Source of the DNA: Candidatus Nitrospira nitrificans
GTDB lineage: Bacteria; Nitrospirota; Nitrospiria; Nitrospirales; Nitrospiraceae
Length of the DNA stretch: 64,000 bases
Direction of reading: 5' to 3'
Assembly: GCF_001458775.1 (NCBI RefSeq)
Contig: NZ_CZPZ01000001.1
Coordinates: 124,001-188,000, forward strand
Shown: piece by piece, positions 36,201 to 43,628 of the stretch
Layout of the letters: every line of letters begins with the position of its first letter
How positions within the stretch are numbered: position 1 is the stretch's first letter
The notes under the pieces: model-generated
Seen by the model: the letters and a program-made list of their open reading frames with translations, nothing else
Told to the model about the DNA's origin: nothing
Databases searched by the model: none
Translations under genes and position numbers: made by a program

Positions 36201-36628
36201 TCATCGGGTACCAGCACATGCGTGAAGGCTCGGGATTGTTCGGCCACCGTCTGCATCCTGGTCCGAAGATGTCCGGCCCATGCATAATCGGTTTCATCGT
36301 AAGTCAGCGACTCCATGACGATCCCGACACGAACCGGCGTCAGGCCCGAGATCCACTCGAGCACGGGTGCGGTCAAAGGGGAATGAACAAGCCAAACCCA
36401 AACTTGATCGAAACGTCGGCAGCCGGTGACGGCCCTGGCCTGTTCCAGCCATCGATCCGGAGACAGAGACGTATTCGCAAACAATGGGATCGTCGTACAG
36501 GTTGCGCCGGCTGCCCGTAATCCTTCGGCAACACCGAAACAGGCTGGATAGGTCCAAGCCCTGGCCTGAGTCCATGTCGGAAACTCCAACTGCAGCAACA
36601 AAATCTGCGGTGATGATCGATGATTCAT
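30209..36628 (-). CDS. Giant multidomain glycosyltransferase/methyltransferase (2139 aa)
   Basis: One uninterrupted frame fuses seven modules: a CgeB-like GT (1-380, KFYGGRVYEGMAAGRPVLTYQ), a GT-A-like domain (400-560, FIQVDEDM), a GT4 GT-B domain (688-1050, PHFWPSIGGVERVAEELG, LPNGV, EASPLCILEAMS), a SAM methyltransferase (1103-1330, LDIGCGRGWLTQLA, LTSEVIEHV), two GT2 domains (1343-1570, VSVIVPTYNRPERLKTAL, YLDDDD; and 1602-1850, SIIMPVWNRLELTKDCL, FLNNDT, GGFDEGYVNGFEDADLCLK) and a TPR tail (about 1880-2125). It could build and cap a whole oligosaccharide on one chain. There is no membrane helix. The upstream radical SAM gene ends 21 bp before it. Its substrate is unknown; flagellin is likely from context. 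Confidence 0.9.
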   Translation of the reverse strand: MNHRSSPQILLLQLEFPTWTQARAWTYPACFGVAEGLRAAGATCTTIPLFANTSLSPDRWLEQARAVTGCRRFDQVWVWLVHSPLTAPVLEWISGLTPVRVGIVMESLTYDETDYAWAGHLRTRMQTVAEQSRAFTHVLVPDERDTEPLARRAGIRSLWWPTMVPERFIVPAESEPRFSTGVFHGHPYGPRRTWLEHERLRAHMTFVGPGMPQSQYQTSFDQLQAAALKRVADPAPMTGQRMADYVAMLQEVREGEFREWMAQLPQWAAIVNLPSLAKFYGGRVYEGMAAGRPVLTYQVAGRPLNNSLFIEGEEILCFSPNDAVSLDACLERVLNDRALAGRIAANARRKMQRYHTSERRLADTLRWIESGEQPDYGIAQSSESRGGAVPIPRPAGMMESKTTVFVLTVDDPVFSSCKAALDAQRGTRFGLEIIRNVCPFSAAAQRMITDCRTDYFIQVDEDMILQPDAVASMEAVMAAAPDDVGMICFHLFDDDRDLPIQGVKIYRTALMRSLAFQDVKASEMDLLEQMGRRGIHWILHPDVKGRHGTAYTVDSIYRRYKTMYEKDVRQWNVLTSDIRRKADAYRQSGDPLQLFALLGAAHGIINAPLAADREKDARVYGLHELDVFRRLLLTDPPLTQPYSAARQALPVHGPIPIEQVKWKGERDRHSTPMVADRVTKKQNGAPTKSALIVTPHFWPSIGGVERVAEELGVGLVGRGYRVDIATYPNPDRHLTTHRGLSIMTLSPHDRQEGTIHVCALEVERLISLGEYDACVMVGAPVNGLFYGAMTGLLPKKTRLIFQPTLNKQICDLLPGMKQATDLVVRLAARAHHLVVLSEQGCDASFFSQHGLKTIYLPNGVPAQQSHTEFRKEYGIAPDAFVVLHVANLYPVKNHVGLLEVFASVPQGAKLVLVGHQTDDVEYVARVRRVLAGRPEVLSIPGLSSEGVAAAMRAADVLVVPSHAEASPLCILEAMSHRLPWMATPECDAAQEHAGGVVIPLVDFRRAVELLMREPALSRALGEAGYAHWDACRQWAAVLEGWIELIETGHMTRSYRMPPDLVERTTAQRKAFARRLGRVEPEFGGPPIRDAAKQANGVVMNSDAFYVNLFVNAPAWSTPHPNADEAARWSKIAAFLEYILRRVRRQEPNKRLRMLDIGCGRGWLTQLATMYGTCEGVEPVAGVVEHARALFPHLRFEAGMAESVLSRPDFAPYDVVLTSEVIEHVPHGQKEQFLAQLAQLLKPEGYLILTTPRGEMWERWKTIAPPNQPVEDWVTEEQLRALLTSEGFAELGLERIHVEVPNLRYIPAPTPADARSMNLIPIYQVWACQRTADSAPIPFTRIPKVSVIVPTYNRPERLKTALASLVAQTYQDFEIIVVNDAGCEVESVVATCADRSRITTICHDRNRGLAAARNSGLRAAKGAYVAYLDDDDRYLPNHLETLVAYLDRHECRIAYTDAWRVHERQIDGRYVEIARDVPYSNEFSPADLLVSNYFPVLCVMHARQCLDEVGGFDESLFAHEDWDLWIRMATRFPFKHLPVTTAEFTWRDDGSSMTSATRETYRRTTEIIYRKYAPYAELIAGVRESQQRHLRRFHADASEKSYVCSIIMPVWNRLELTKDCLTALARIKDQPEYEVLVVDNGSTDGTKEFLAELNGDVQIIRNEKNEGFAKACNQGARAARGRYLVFLNNDTIPQPGWLSSLVSEAEAQSEVGIVGSKLLYPDGTVQHAGVVRDLEQRLPYHFCKSFPGDHPAVNQRREFQIVTAACLLIRRSLFEEVGGFDEGYVNGFEDADLCLKVRERGYAVVYQPRSVVLHLESQTAGRKIHDDANAMRFLERWEGQWWAADEDLHFYVGGCKLQRIFRNGQLGGDIVPLEDVKDGAVWAHVAAAQTAALKQDWESVKRELRSADDWPNDQFVLSWGAKVAERLQEPISRTKFLSRYLELVEAPAERLALIRTLLEQKNVPGAEEQLRILLSSSPSHAEGQLLNGVLCMQREQYEAAETAFDSALRGGANRKKCLMGMGMASLGRAYTQGAWERFLQVLEEYPDDAEAVHWLLRAGTAQNRWDEVSRYLRKYLLRNPADLAVRFALAGVLVRGEEIEAAQKEYDILRALAPTYDGLSELGQAISRKQAVSTMEAAHS

Positions 36629-36649
36629 GGGTGCTTGTCTTTTCCGGGT

Positions 36650-38266
36650 TTAACCATTGGGCCGCGTCGGCGAACCGTAATGACCGGCCGGAGCCACCAG
36701 TTCTCTGTCGAGTGGCTCGATCTGCACCAGATCCGGTGACTTGACTGCTTGGCCCGAGTCTGCCGCGATTGCAACAGGCATATCCGTGACGCTCCCAAAT
36801 CCGCCGTCGCCGAGACTGACCAGCTGCTCATCCGACCGTCGTCCGGATAATTGGAACAACTTCTTCGAGAGGAGCCGCGCAACCCGTATCAGCATAAGCG
36901 ATCCACCGATGACCCCATGCTTTTGCAGCATGGGAATCCAGCGCCAAGGCGCGCTATAGATGCTGACGAAGCCTTCGTTTTGTAGATCGATCAGATCTTG
37001 GGGCTTCAGATCGCCGACGATCGTGACGGCGGAACCGTAACGCCGATATTCGGAAAAATCCTTCGTCATCAACTTGACACCCTTGTCGCCGTTCACGGCC
37101 AGTTCGTGAAATTCGGTTCCGGGATACGGTACCGCAATGGCGAAGTTTGCCTGTTTGACTTCCCGCGCGTTGCGCAGAAACTTCAGCGTGGCGCGGACTG
37201 TTTCCCGCGTCTCACCCGGCAGCCCGATCATCACGCTGTTCAGCGCTTCGACGCCGTGCTTATTACAGATGCCGTTAGCTCGCACATAGTGCTCCAAGGG
37301 CACCTGCTTCTTCATCGTTCTTCGGATTTCAGGATCCACGGTTTCCAGTCCGAACGACAGACGGATCAGGCCGCTGCGGACCAAACGGGCGATAACCTCG
37401 TCCTCCACCAAGTTGGCTCTGGTGCTACCCTCGAACGTGATATTCAATTTTTCCTGATCTATACAGTCCGCAATTTCCAGAATGTGGTCCTTCCACAAGG
37501 TCATGACGTCGTCGACAATGTAGAAGTGCCGCGTGCCGAATTTCTCCACGACGGACTTCATCTCGTCGACCACCGTGCGGGGGGACCGTACCCGCATTTC
37601 GGTCGTCTTGAGCGCTTCCGACGCGCAGAAAATGCATTTCCAAGGACAGCCCCGCATCGTCTGAATCGACGTAAAGGGCAGCCGGCCTCGGAGCGTGCCC
37701 AGCTTGTAAAGCGGCATCTTCAGCTGATGCCGAGCCGGAAACGGCAGTGCGTCCAGATCCGTGATGTCGGCCGGTGGCCCGGTGGAGACCGCGCAACCGT
37801 TCTTCCAGTAGATAATTCCCGCGACAGAGGCAATGTCTTGGCCCCGCTCATACCGGTCGAGAAATTGCGGCCACGATTCTTCCGCCTCCCCGATGAACGC
37901 GTAGTCGAAGGCGGGAAGCAGCGCCCGCTCTTTCATAATCGTAATGTGCGGGCCGCCCACGGCGATCGGTATGTGGGGAGCGAGGCGCTTGATTCCCTCG
38001 GCAACCGCCTTGCTGAGATGGAAAAAAGGGCTGGTCGCCGTAAACCCTACGACGTCCGGCTGGAGCGCCACGGCTCGCTGTGCCATATCTTCCAGCGTCA
38101 TTTGCTCCGCCTCACCGTCCATGACGGTCACATCGTGACCGTGCCGTTCGGCAATGGCGGCCAACAGCGCCAGATTCAGCGGAGGCCAGGTGGAGTTGCG
38201 TCTCGCAAAGTGGCCAAAGAGACCGTACGCTCCCGTCCAACTCGGATACAGCAAAAGCACTTTCAT
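36650..38266 (-). CDS. B12-binding-domain radical SAM protein
   Basis: The 538-residue protein has an N-terminal cobalamin-binding-like Rossmann domain (about 1-145: PPLNLALLAAIAERHGHDVTVMDGEA, DVVGFTATSPFFHLSKAVAEGIK, GGPHITIM). A radical SAM core follows with Cys207, Cys211 and Cys214 (TMRGCPWKCIFCASE), and a C-terminal region holds LSFGLETVDPEIRRTMKK and VMIGLPGETRETVRATLKFL. The DxHxxG motif of cobalamin-dependent methyltransferases is not evident, so the B12 domain may be cofactor-free. In this operon it probably acts on a nucleotide sugar or glycan. ATG 38266 has a CGGAGG site. Confidence 0.85.
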   Translation of the reverse strand: MKVLLLYPSWTGAYGLFGHFARRNSTWPPLNLALLAAIAERHGHDVTVMDGEAEQMTLEDMAQRAVALQPDVVGFTATSPFFHLSKAVAEGIKRLAPHIPIAVGGPHITIMKERALLPAFDYAFIGEAEESWPQFLDRYERGQDIASVAGIIYWKNGCAVSTGPPADITDLDALPFPARHQLKMPLYKLGTLRGRLPFTSIQTMRGCPWKCIFCASEALKTTEMRVRSPRTVVDEMKSVVEKFGTRHFYIVDDVMTLWKDHILEIADCIDQEKLNITFEGSTRANLVEDEVIARLVRSGLIRLSFGLETVDPEIRRTMKKQVPLEHYVRANGICNKHGVEALNSVMIGLPGETRETVRATLKFLRNAREVKQANFAIAVPYPGTEFHELAVNGDKGVKLMTKDFSEYRRYGSAVTIVGDLKPQDLIDLQNEGFVSIYSAPWRWIPMLQKHGVIGGSLMLIRVARLLSKKLFQLSGRRSDEQLVSLGDGGFGSVTDMPVAIAADSGQAVKSPDLVQIEPLDRELVAPAGHYGSPTRPNG

Positions 38267-38312
38267 CGCAAACCTCCGGTCCGGTCCGATCGCATGATCA
38301 CAAGCCCCATCC

Positions 38313-40142
38313 TCATGGTTGCATCGACTTCACGACGTCCGGGTACTCCGGACTCATCCATCCCTCTGCCGGGTCAATCAGCATATTCTCCTTGAACTCC
38401 TCACGAGGCAGATAGGGATACATGTCTTCGATCGGCGTCTTCCATCCGAAGATTCTGGGTTCGTAGGTGTGATACTCGTCCATGTCGACGTCGCACACGA
38501 CAGGCCCGTCGTAACGCAGCACTTCCTCGATCTTGACGTCCATCTCCGCGTGATTGATGATGGTCACGGTTTTGATCCCATAGGCCTGTGCCAACTTGAC
38601 GAAGTTGGGAGGGCGATAGCCCTTCGGCCCACATGCCTCCGCCCGGCCCTGGAAGTTTGTTTCTTGATAGGCCTTCGTGATCCCATAGATATGATTGTTC
38701 AGTATGAACGTCTTGACCTTGACGCCATAGTTCACGAAAGTCTGCATTTCTTGAGGGTTCATGTTGAATCCGCCGTCTCCGATCGTACACACCACCTGCC
38801 TCGATGGATCGGCGAACCAAGCCCCCATGGCACCCGCAAATGAAAACCCCATGGGAGAATTGCCGTTGTTCGTCAGATTCCGCTGGCCATACTTCGTCTC
38901 GAACGCGTGGTTGCTGACGACGATATTGCCGCCGCAATCGCCGACCAGAATATCGCTCGCACCCATCTTGTCCGACAGGCGCCGCATGAAGGCGTAGGGA
39001 TGCACCCGTTCTTTTTGCGCGAAGAACTCCGGCCTGACAGGATCGTACTTGCATTTCCACTCCATCACCCGTTCCGTCCATCCCGCACGCACCGGCATCG
39101 GCTTTGAGGACCGTTCCAACGCCACCATAAGTCGATGCGCGAAGACTTTGGCGTCGCAGAGAATATTGACGTCGAAAGGGACTTGCTGGAACTTCCGCTG
39201 CACCATGGCCGGATCAATCTCGACGAGATATTTTTTAGCCGTCCGCGCAAAGCTCCGGACATTGCCGCCGGTAATGCGTCCTGATATCCGGCTTCCGATC
39301 GACAGGAGCAGATCGCTGTTTTGAATGCCGAAGTTGCGCCCGGCTCCCCCGTAAGTCCCGACACGGCCTCCATACCATTCATAGTCGGAGGTGATCACGT
39401 CCAGGGCATTCCAGGTCGGGAAACAGGGAATCTTCAGCCGGCGTCCCAACTCCCGCACATCGTCCTGCGCGTCAGCGAGGCGCACACCCCCGCCCACGAG
39501 GATGACAGGTCGCTCCGCCGACCGCAGATCGTCGAGTAACCGTTCGATCTGCGCGTCGACCACGCCCAGATCGAACGGGGCCATCGCCGGAATATCGAAT
39601 CCGATGAGCTGCTTGGCGTCGACCGTCGCCTTCTGAACGTCGAGCGGAATATCGAGCAACACCGGCCCCGGTCTCCCGCTCTGACACAGCCAGAGAGCCT
39701 TTTCCAACTCGTAGCGGATATCTTCAGGCTGCACAATCATCTTGGCGTACTTCGTCACGGGAGCCGCCATCGCCACAATATCCGTTTCTTGAAATCCGAC
39801 CTGTCTGATCGATGGATCCGGACGCAGAAACCTCGAGTTGATCTGTCCGGTGAGAAAAACGCACGGAATCGAATCGTAGAAACAGTTCCCCATCGAGGTG
39901 AGGAGGTTCATCCCTCCGGGACCGCTGGTCGCAATGGCCACCCCAGGAAGGCCTTTCACCTTGGCGTAGCCTTCGGCGGCAAATCCACCGGCCTGCTCGT
40001 GCATAACCGCAACGTATTCAGTTGCAGCGGTGCGGGTAAACGCATCAACGAGATCGCCGTTAGCCGCGCCGTAGACGACGAACATCTTGTCGATGCCCCG
40101 CTCGGCTAAGCTATGAATGAGAAAATCCGCGACTTTGACCAT
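38313..40142 (-). CDS. TPP-dependent enzyme, acetolactate-synthase-like
   Basis: The 609-residue protein has all three domains of the acetolactate synthase/pyruvate oxidase fold. The PYR domain carries catalytic Glu49 (VMHEQAGGFAAEGYAKVKG, ATSGPGGMNLLTSMGN). The central domain is at about 195-330. The PP domain has the TPP/Mg motif TIGDGGFNMNPQEMQTFVNYGVKVKTFILNNHIYGI. The surface loops (GDCGGNIVVSNHAFETKYGQRNL) are unlike housekeeping IlvB/IlvI. In a sugar locus it resembles in kind YerE-type enzymes, which attach a two-carbon unit to a keto sugar. That is inference; a 2-oxo-acid decarboxylase is also possible. ATG 40142 has an AGAAGGAGAACAGC site. Confidence 0.85.
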   Translation of the reverse strand: MVKVADFLIHSLAERGIDKMFVVYGAANGDLVDAFTRTAATEYVAVMHEQAGGFAAEGYAKVKGLPGVAIATSGPGGMNLLTSMGNCFYDSIPCVFLTGQINSRFLRPDPSIRQVGFQETDIVAMAAPVTKYAKMIVQPEDIRYELEKALWLCQSGRPGPVLLDIPLDVQKATVDAKQLIGFDIPAMAPFDLGVVDAQIERLLDDLRSAERPVILVGGGVRLADAQDDVRELGRRLKIPCFPTWNALDVITSDYEWYGGRVGTYGGAGRNFGIQNSDLLLSIGSRISGRITGGNVRSFARTAKKYLVEIDPAMVQRKFQQVPFDVNILCDAKVFAHRLMVALERSSKPMPVRAGWTERVMEWKCKYDPVRPEFFAQKERVHPYAFMRRLSDKMGASDILVGDCGGNIVVSNHAFETKYGQRNLTNNGNSPMGFSFAGAMGAWFADPSRQVVCTIGDGGFNMNPQEMQTFVNYGVKVKTFILNNHIYGITKAYQETNFQGRAEACGPKGYRPPNFVKLAQAYGIKTVTIINHAEMDVKIEEVLRYDGPVVCDVDMDEYHTYEPRIFGWKTPIEDMYPYLPREEFKENMLIDPAEGWMSPEYPDVVKSMQP

Positions 40143-40160
40143 GCTGTTCTCCTTCTCAAA

Positions 40161-41669
40161 TCATGAGACCGCCGGAGCGACCGACTCATGGTGACGACGC
40201 CCGATCTTACGGGTGCACATGTCGCGCACGTGCCGGACCGCCGTGGAACCGAAGGTGCGTTGCATCATCGCCAGGTACCCGTCATTCGTGAAGTACTCCT
40301 GGAAAGCCCTATCCCGAAAATCCAAAACTTGCGTGGCCTGAAGCGTCTCTGTCGGCAACGGCAGACAGTCGTACGCGTGCTGTGAATAGCCGATCCAGCC
40401 CGGTCCTCCGATATCGTCCGGCAACGGCCACTGTCGCTGTTTGGCCAGGTCGTAGAGCGGCGAGCCCGGGTACGCCATCGCGCAATAAAAGTTGGCCCAC
40501 TCCGTGTTCAATTCGAGCGCCAGATTGAGCGTGGCGCGCATACTGTCCAGATCGTCGTCCGGCAAACCGAAGATGTAATTGGCGGCCACATGGATTCCGT
40601 GCGACTGAATCTTCCTGATGGTCGAAAAAATTTCCCGCTCGCCGAACCGGCCCTTTTCGACGCCGTCTCGCACATGCTGGCTGCCGGACTCAATACCCAA
40701 CCCGAGCCAGTTGAAACCCGCAGCTTTGAGCCGTTCGAGCACCTCGTCCTGTACGGTATCCACTCGGGCATAGGCCCAAAGATTGAGGCTATACCGGCGG
40801 TCAATGATCCGGTCGCAGATGCCGAGCACATGCCGGCGATTCAAGACGAACATCTCGTCCGGAATTTTGATGTTCGTGACGCCGAACTCGTTCACCAGAC
40901 GGTCGATCTGCCCGATCACGTTATCCGGACTCCAGGTCCGCAGCATCGGCTGCTCGAAGGGCGCATTGATGCAACAGAATGAACACTTGAACGGACAGCC
41001 CAGGCTCGTCTGTAACGACGCGTAGGGGCTGCGGGAATCCAACTGATGAAAACAATGCCAGTTGTGGGCCCGGTACCGCCCCATGTCCAGAATCTCCCAG
41101 GCTTGGCCCGGGAGCGTGGCGTCAAGATCCATGATGAGCGGCACGGGAGGATTGGAAGTCGGTCGGCCTCCATCGAAATACCATAATCCAGGCACCTCTC
41201 TCAGCCGCCGGCCCTTCCCGATTAGGACCTCGAACAATCCAAGGACCGTCTGCGGCCCCTCACCTTGGCAGACATAGGTATAGGGCTCTTCCTCTAACGT
41301 CCGTTTCGGGAGCGCCGAGGGATGCGTGCCGATGACCAACGTTGGAATGTCGGCGAGCTCGTTGAGTCGTTCACAGACCAGCCGACCCGCCGGCATACAT
41401 TGCGTGGAAGCAGACGGTTGTTGTCCATACATCACGAACACCGCGAGAGCGGGATCCGCCGCGACGATCGCCTCCGCGGTCTGCTGATGATCGAAGCCGG
41501 AGGCTTCCGCATCCACAATCGCGACCTCATAGCCCTGCCTGCGCATGAAGGCGGCCAGGAGTCCGGCCCAGACCGGTGGCTCGATTGCGGCCAAGTCCTT
41601 GCCGAGATCTTGATAGACCTGGATTCGGCTCGGAGGGGCCACGAACAACACGCTACGCGGCTTTGACAC
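40161..41669 (-). CDS. B12-binding-domain radical SAM protein (second copy)
   Basis: The 502-residue protein has an N-terminal Rossmann/B12-like half (SVLFVAPPSRIQVYQ, PVWAGLLAAFMRRQGYEVAIVDAEA, LVIGTHPSAL), then a radical SAM core with Cys225, Cys229 and Cys232 (QTSLGCPFKCSFCCINAP), GLGIESGSQHVRDGVEKG and NYIFGLPDDDLDSMRATL. It resembles BchE-like and other oxygen-independent methyl/cyclising enzymes. The start is GTG 41669, behind GGGAGGCTATC; it overlaps the upstream aminotransferase end by 17 bp, so the two are co-translated. It follows the same layout as the 538-residue protein but is clearly a different subfamily. Confidence 0.85.
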   Translation of the reverse strand: MSKPRSVLFVAPPSRIQVYQDLGKDLAAIEPPVWAGLLAAFMRRQGYEVAIVDAEASGFDHQQTAEAIVAADPALAVFVMYGQQPSASTQCMPAGRLVCERLNELADIPTLVIGTHPSALPKRTLEEEPYTYVCQGEGPQTVLGLFEVLIGKGRRLREVPGLWYFDGGRPTSNPPVPLIMDLDATLPGQAWEILDMGRYRAHNWHCFHQLDSRSPYASLQTSLGCPFKCSFCCINAPFEQPMLRTWSPDNVIGQIDRLVNEFGVTNIKIPDEMFVLNRRHVLGICDRIIDRRYSLNLWAYARVDTVQDEVLERLKAAGFNWLGLGIESGSQHVRDGVEKGRFGEREIFSTIRKIQSHGIHVAANYIFGLPDDDLDSMRATLNLALELNTEWANFYCAMAYPGSPLYDLAKQRQWPLPDDIGGPGWIGYSQHAYDCLPLPTETLQATQVLDFRDRAFQEYFTNDGYLAMMQRTFGSTAVRHVRDMCTRKIGRRHHESVAPAVS

Positions 41670-42858
41670 GATAGCCTCCCAACTCGCCGGCCAATTCCAC
41701 GATCCGGCGCGTGCCTTCCATGACATCGTCTTCCGATCCGCACGTCGCGATGCGCACGTGCGAATCGCAGCCGACTCCGAAACTACGGCCCGGTGTCACG
41801 GCGGTATGCCGTTCTTCGAGAAGACGTTTGCAAAACGCGACGTCATCGAGACCTGTAGCGCGGATATCGATGAACAGGTAAAAGCCCGATTCCGGCGTTG
41901 CGCAACGGACAGCGCTCGAACGATTGATCCACTCGGCGCACAGGCTCGTCACGCGACGGTATTGCGCTCTGACGCGCTCGGCATACTGATCGAACACCGA
42001 CAGCCCGGCGACGCATCCCAACTGACTGAAAATGGGCAGGCACGAGATGAGCGTGGACGTCGAGAGCGCGAATTTTTCCGCGACAGCCGGATGCGCCAGA
42101 GCGTAGCCGACTCGATATCCTGGAATGGAAAGCACTTTCGAAAAGGAAGACATGACCACGAGTTGTGGCGACTCGCAAGACGCGAGACTGAAAAAGGTCC
42201 GCCCAAACGACAGGTCGGCGTACGTCTCATCGCTCAACAGCCAGATGCCTGCGTCTTCGCAACGTCGGACCAGCAACCTCAGCATGGATTGTGTATAGAC
42301 CGCACCGGTTGGATTGTTTGCGGAGTTCACGATGATCGCCTTTGGACAGGCAGCCACGGCAGCCTCGATCCGCGCTTCATCCAAATGAAATCCGTTCTCT
42401 TGAGACAGAGGGATCGCCGTCACAGTCAGACCGCTATGGGCAGCCGCAGCCCAGTAGGACGGAAACGCAGGGGTGAACAACACCACCCGATCCCCGGAAT
42501 TGCAGGTGAGGTCGAGAAATTGACTGATGAGAAGATTGGCGGGGCTGATGACCACGGAACCGCCGTCGATTCGACGGCCAGTTCTTCGCGCGATGCGATC
42601 CCCCACCGCATCCCGCAACTCTCGAATCCCCGCCATGGGCGCGTACCCAAGCTGTCCGGCACGAATGGCCTCCATGGTCGCATCGATGATTTCACGAGGC
42701 GGCGCGATCCGAGGATTGCCGAGTTCGAGATGGTAGATCGTTCGGCCCTCTCGTTCGAGCGCTTGAGCGCGATCCATCACTTTGAACATTTCTTGGCCGA
42801 TGAGTCGTTCGGCGCGGGTTGAAAATGGAAACATGGTCATTCGTTCTGTCGTTACCAT
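41653..42858 (-). CDS. PLP-dependent class I/II aminotransferase
   Basis: The 401-residue fold-type I enzyme carries NNPTG at about 180-185, DETYADLSF at about 210-218, the Schiff-base lysine K241 in SSFSKVLSIPGYRVGY, and a C-terminal SHVRIATCGSE arginine. These are the marks of an aspartate-aminotransferase-like enzyme acting on small amino or keto acids, not on nucleotide sugars. It could generate an amino acid or a keto acid for the TPP enzyme or for glycan decoration. ATG 42858 lies 6 bp after the end of the nucleotidyltransferase gene and behind GTGAGGACA. Confidence 0.85.
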   Translation of the reverse strand: MVTTERMTMFPFSTRAERLIGQEMFKVMDRAQALEREGRTIYHLELGNPRIAPPREIIDATMEAIRAGQLGYAPMAGIRELRDAVGDRIARRTGRRIDGGSVVISPANLLISQFLDLTCNSGDRVVLFTPAFPSYWAAAAHSGLTVTAIPLSQENGFHLDEARIEAAVAACPKAIIVNSANNPTGAVYTQSMLRLLVRRCEDAGIWLLSDETYADLSFGRTFFSLASCESPQLVVMSSFSKVLSIPGYRVGYALAHPAVAEKFALSTSTLISCLPIFSQLGCVAGLSVFDQYAERVRAQYRRVTSLCAEWINRSSAVRCATPESGFYLFIDIRATGLDDVAFCKRLLEERHTAVTPGRSFGVGCDSHVRIATCGSEDDVMEGTRRIVELAGELGGYRVKAA

Positions 42859-42863
42859 TGTCC

Positions 42864-43628
42864 TCACCCGCACGAGGCCGACCTGTTGGACGCACAACCT
42901 TCTCGTAGAGAATCGGCGGAACCGACGATCGATCGGAATTCGGAAAGACGTTCCGGTGTGCCGATGTCATACAAGGGCGCCTGACTGACGAATCCATAGA
43001 CACCCAATGGAAGCAGCGTCGGAAGCCAATCGGCCTCAAGCGAATAGGGTCGGGAGGCGGGAATCGATGCAATCGCCGATCGATTGAATACATAAATGCC
43101 GGCATTGCAAAACCCGGTCCGTTGCGCCGGCATTTTTTCAGAGAACCGGGTGATGCGCTGCCGGGCATCCATCGCGACGAAGCCGACGTCACTCCGATGA
43201 TCGGCATGAATCAATGCGACGGTCGCGCAGGCCCGCCTTTCGACATGAGCCGCCAGCAGCGAAGGCAGATCGATCCCGCACAGAGAATCGCCGTTGGCCA
43301 CTATGAAGAAATCGCCCCTGATCCACATGCCGGCATGGCGTATCGCTCCGGCCGTTCCCAATGGCGTTGTTTCCCGCGCAAATACCAGCTCGATCTCGCA
43401 GGGATGCTCCGCATACCAGGATTCAAACTGATCACCCAGATGCCCAGTGCACAAAACGGCCCGCCTGACGCCCTGCCGCACGAACGGATCAAGCACGAAA
43501 TCCATGAATGGGCGCGAACCGATCATCGCCAGCGGCTTGGGTCGATCGATCAGGACCGAGCGTAATCGCGTCCCCTGGCCTCCGCAGAGGACAAGGAGGT
43601 CCGGAGGGGTTGACGGGACGACCTTCAT
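42864..43628 (-). CDS. hddC: Nucleotidyltransferase, HddC-like (heptose 1-phosphate guanylyltransferase)
   Basis: The 254-residue NTP-transferase has the nucleotide-binding signature LVLCGGQGTRLRSVLIDRPKPLAMIGSRPFMDFVL, and catalytic residues around TTPLGTAGAIRHAG and IVANGDSLCGID. It is close in size and motifs to HddC, which makes GDP-D-glycero-alpha-D-manno-heptose. The 4-bp overlap with the heptose kinase-like gene upstream supports the pathway. The nucleotide specificity (GDP over CDP or UDP) cannot be read from sequence alone. Confidence 0.8.
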   Translation of the reverse strand: MKVVPSTPPDLLVLCGGQGTRLRSVLIDRPKPLAMIGSRPFMDFVLDPFVRQGVRRAVLCTGHLGDQFESWYAEHPCEIELVFARETTPLGTAGAIRHAGMWIRGDFFIVANGDSLCGIDLPSLLAAHVERRACATVALIHADHRSDVGFVAMDARQRITRFSEKMPAQRTGFCNAGIYVFNRSAIASIPASRPYSLEADWLPTLLPLGVYGFVSQAPLYDIGTPERLSEFRSIVGSADSLREGCASNRSASCG

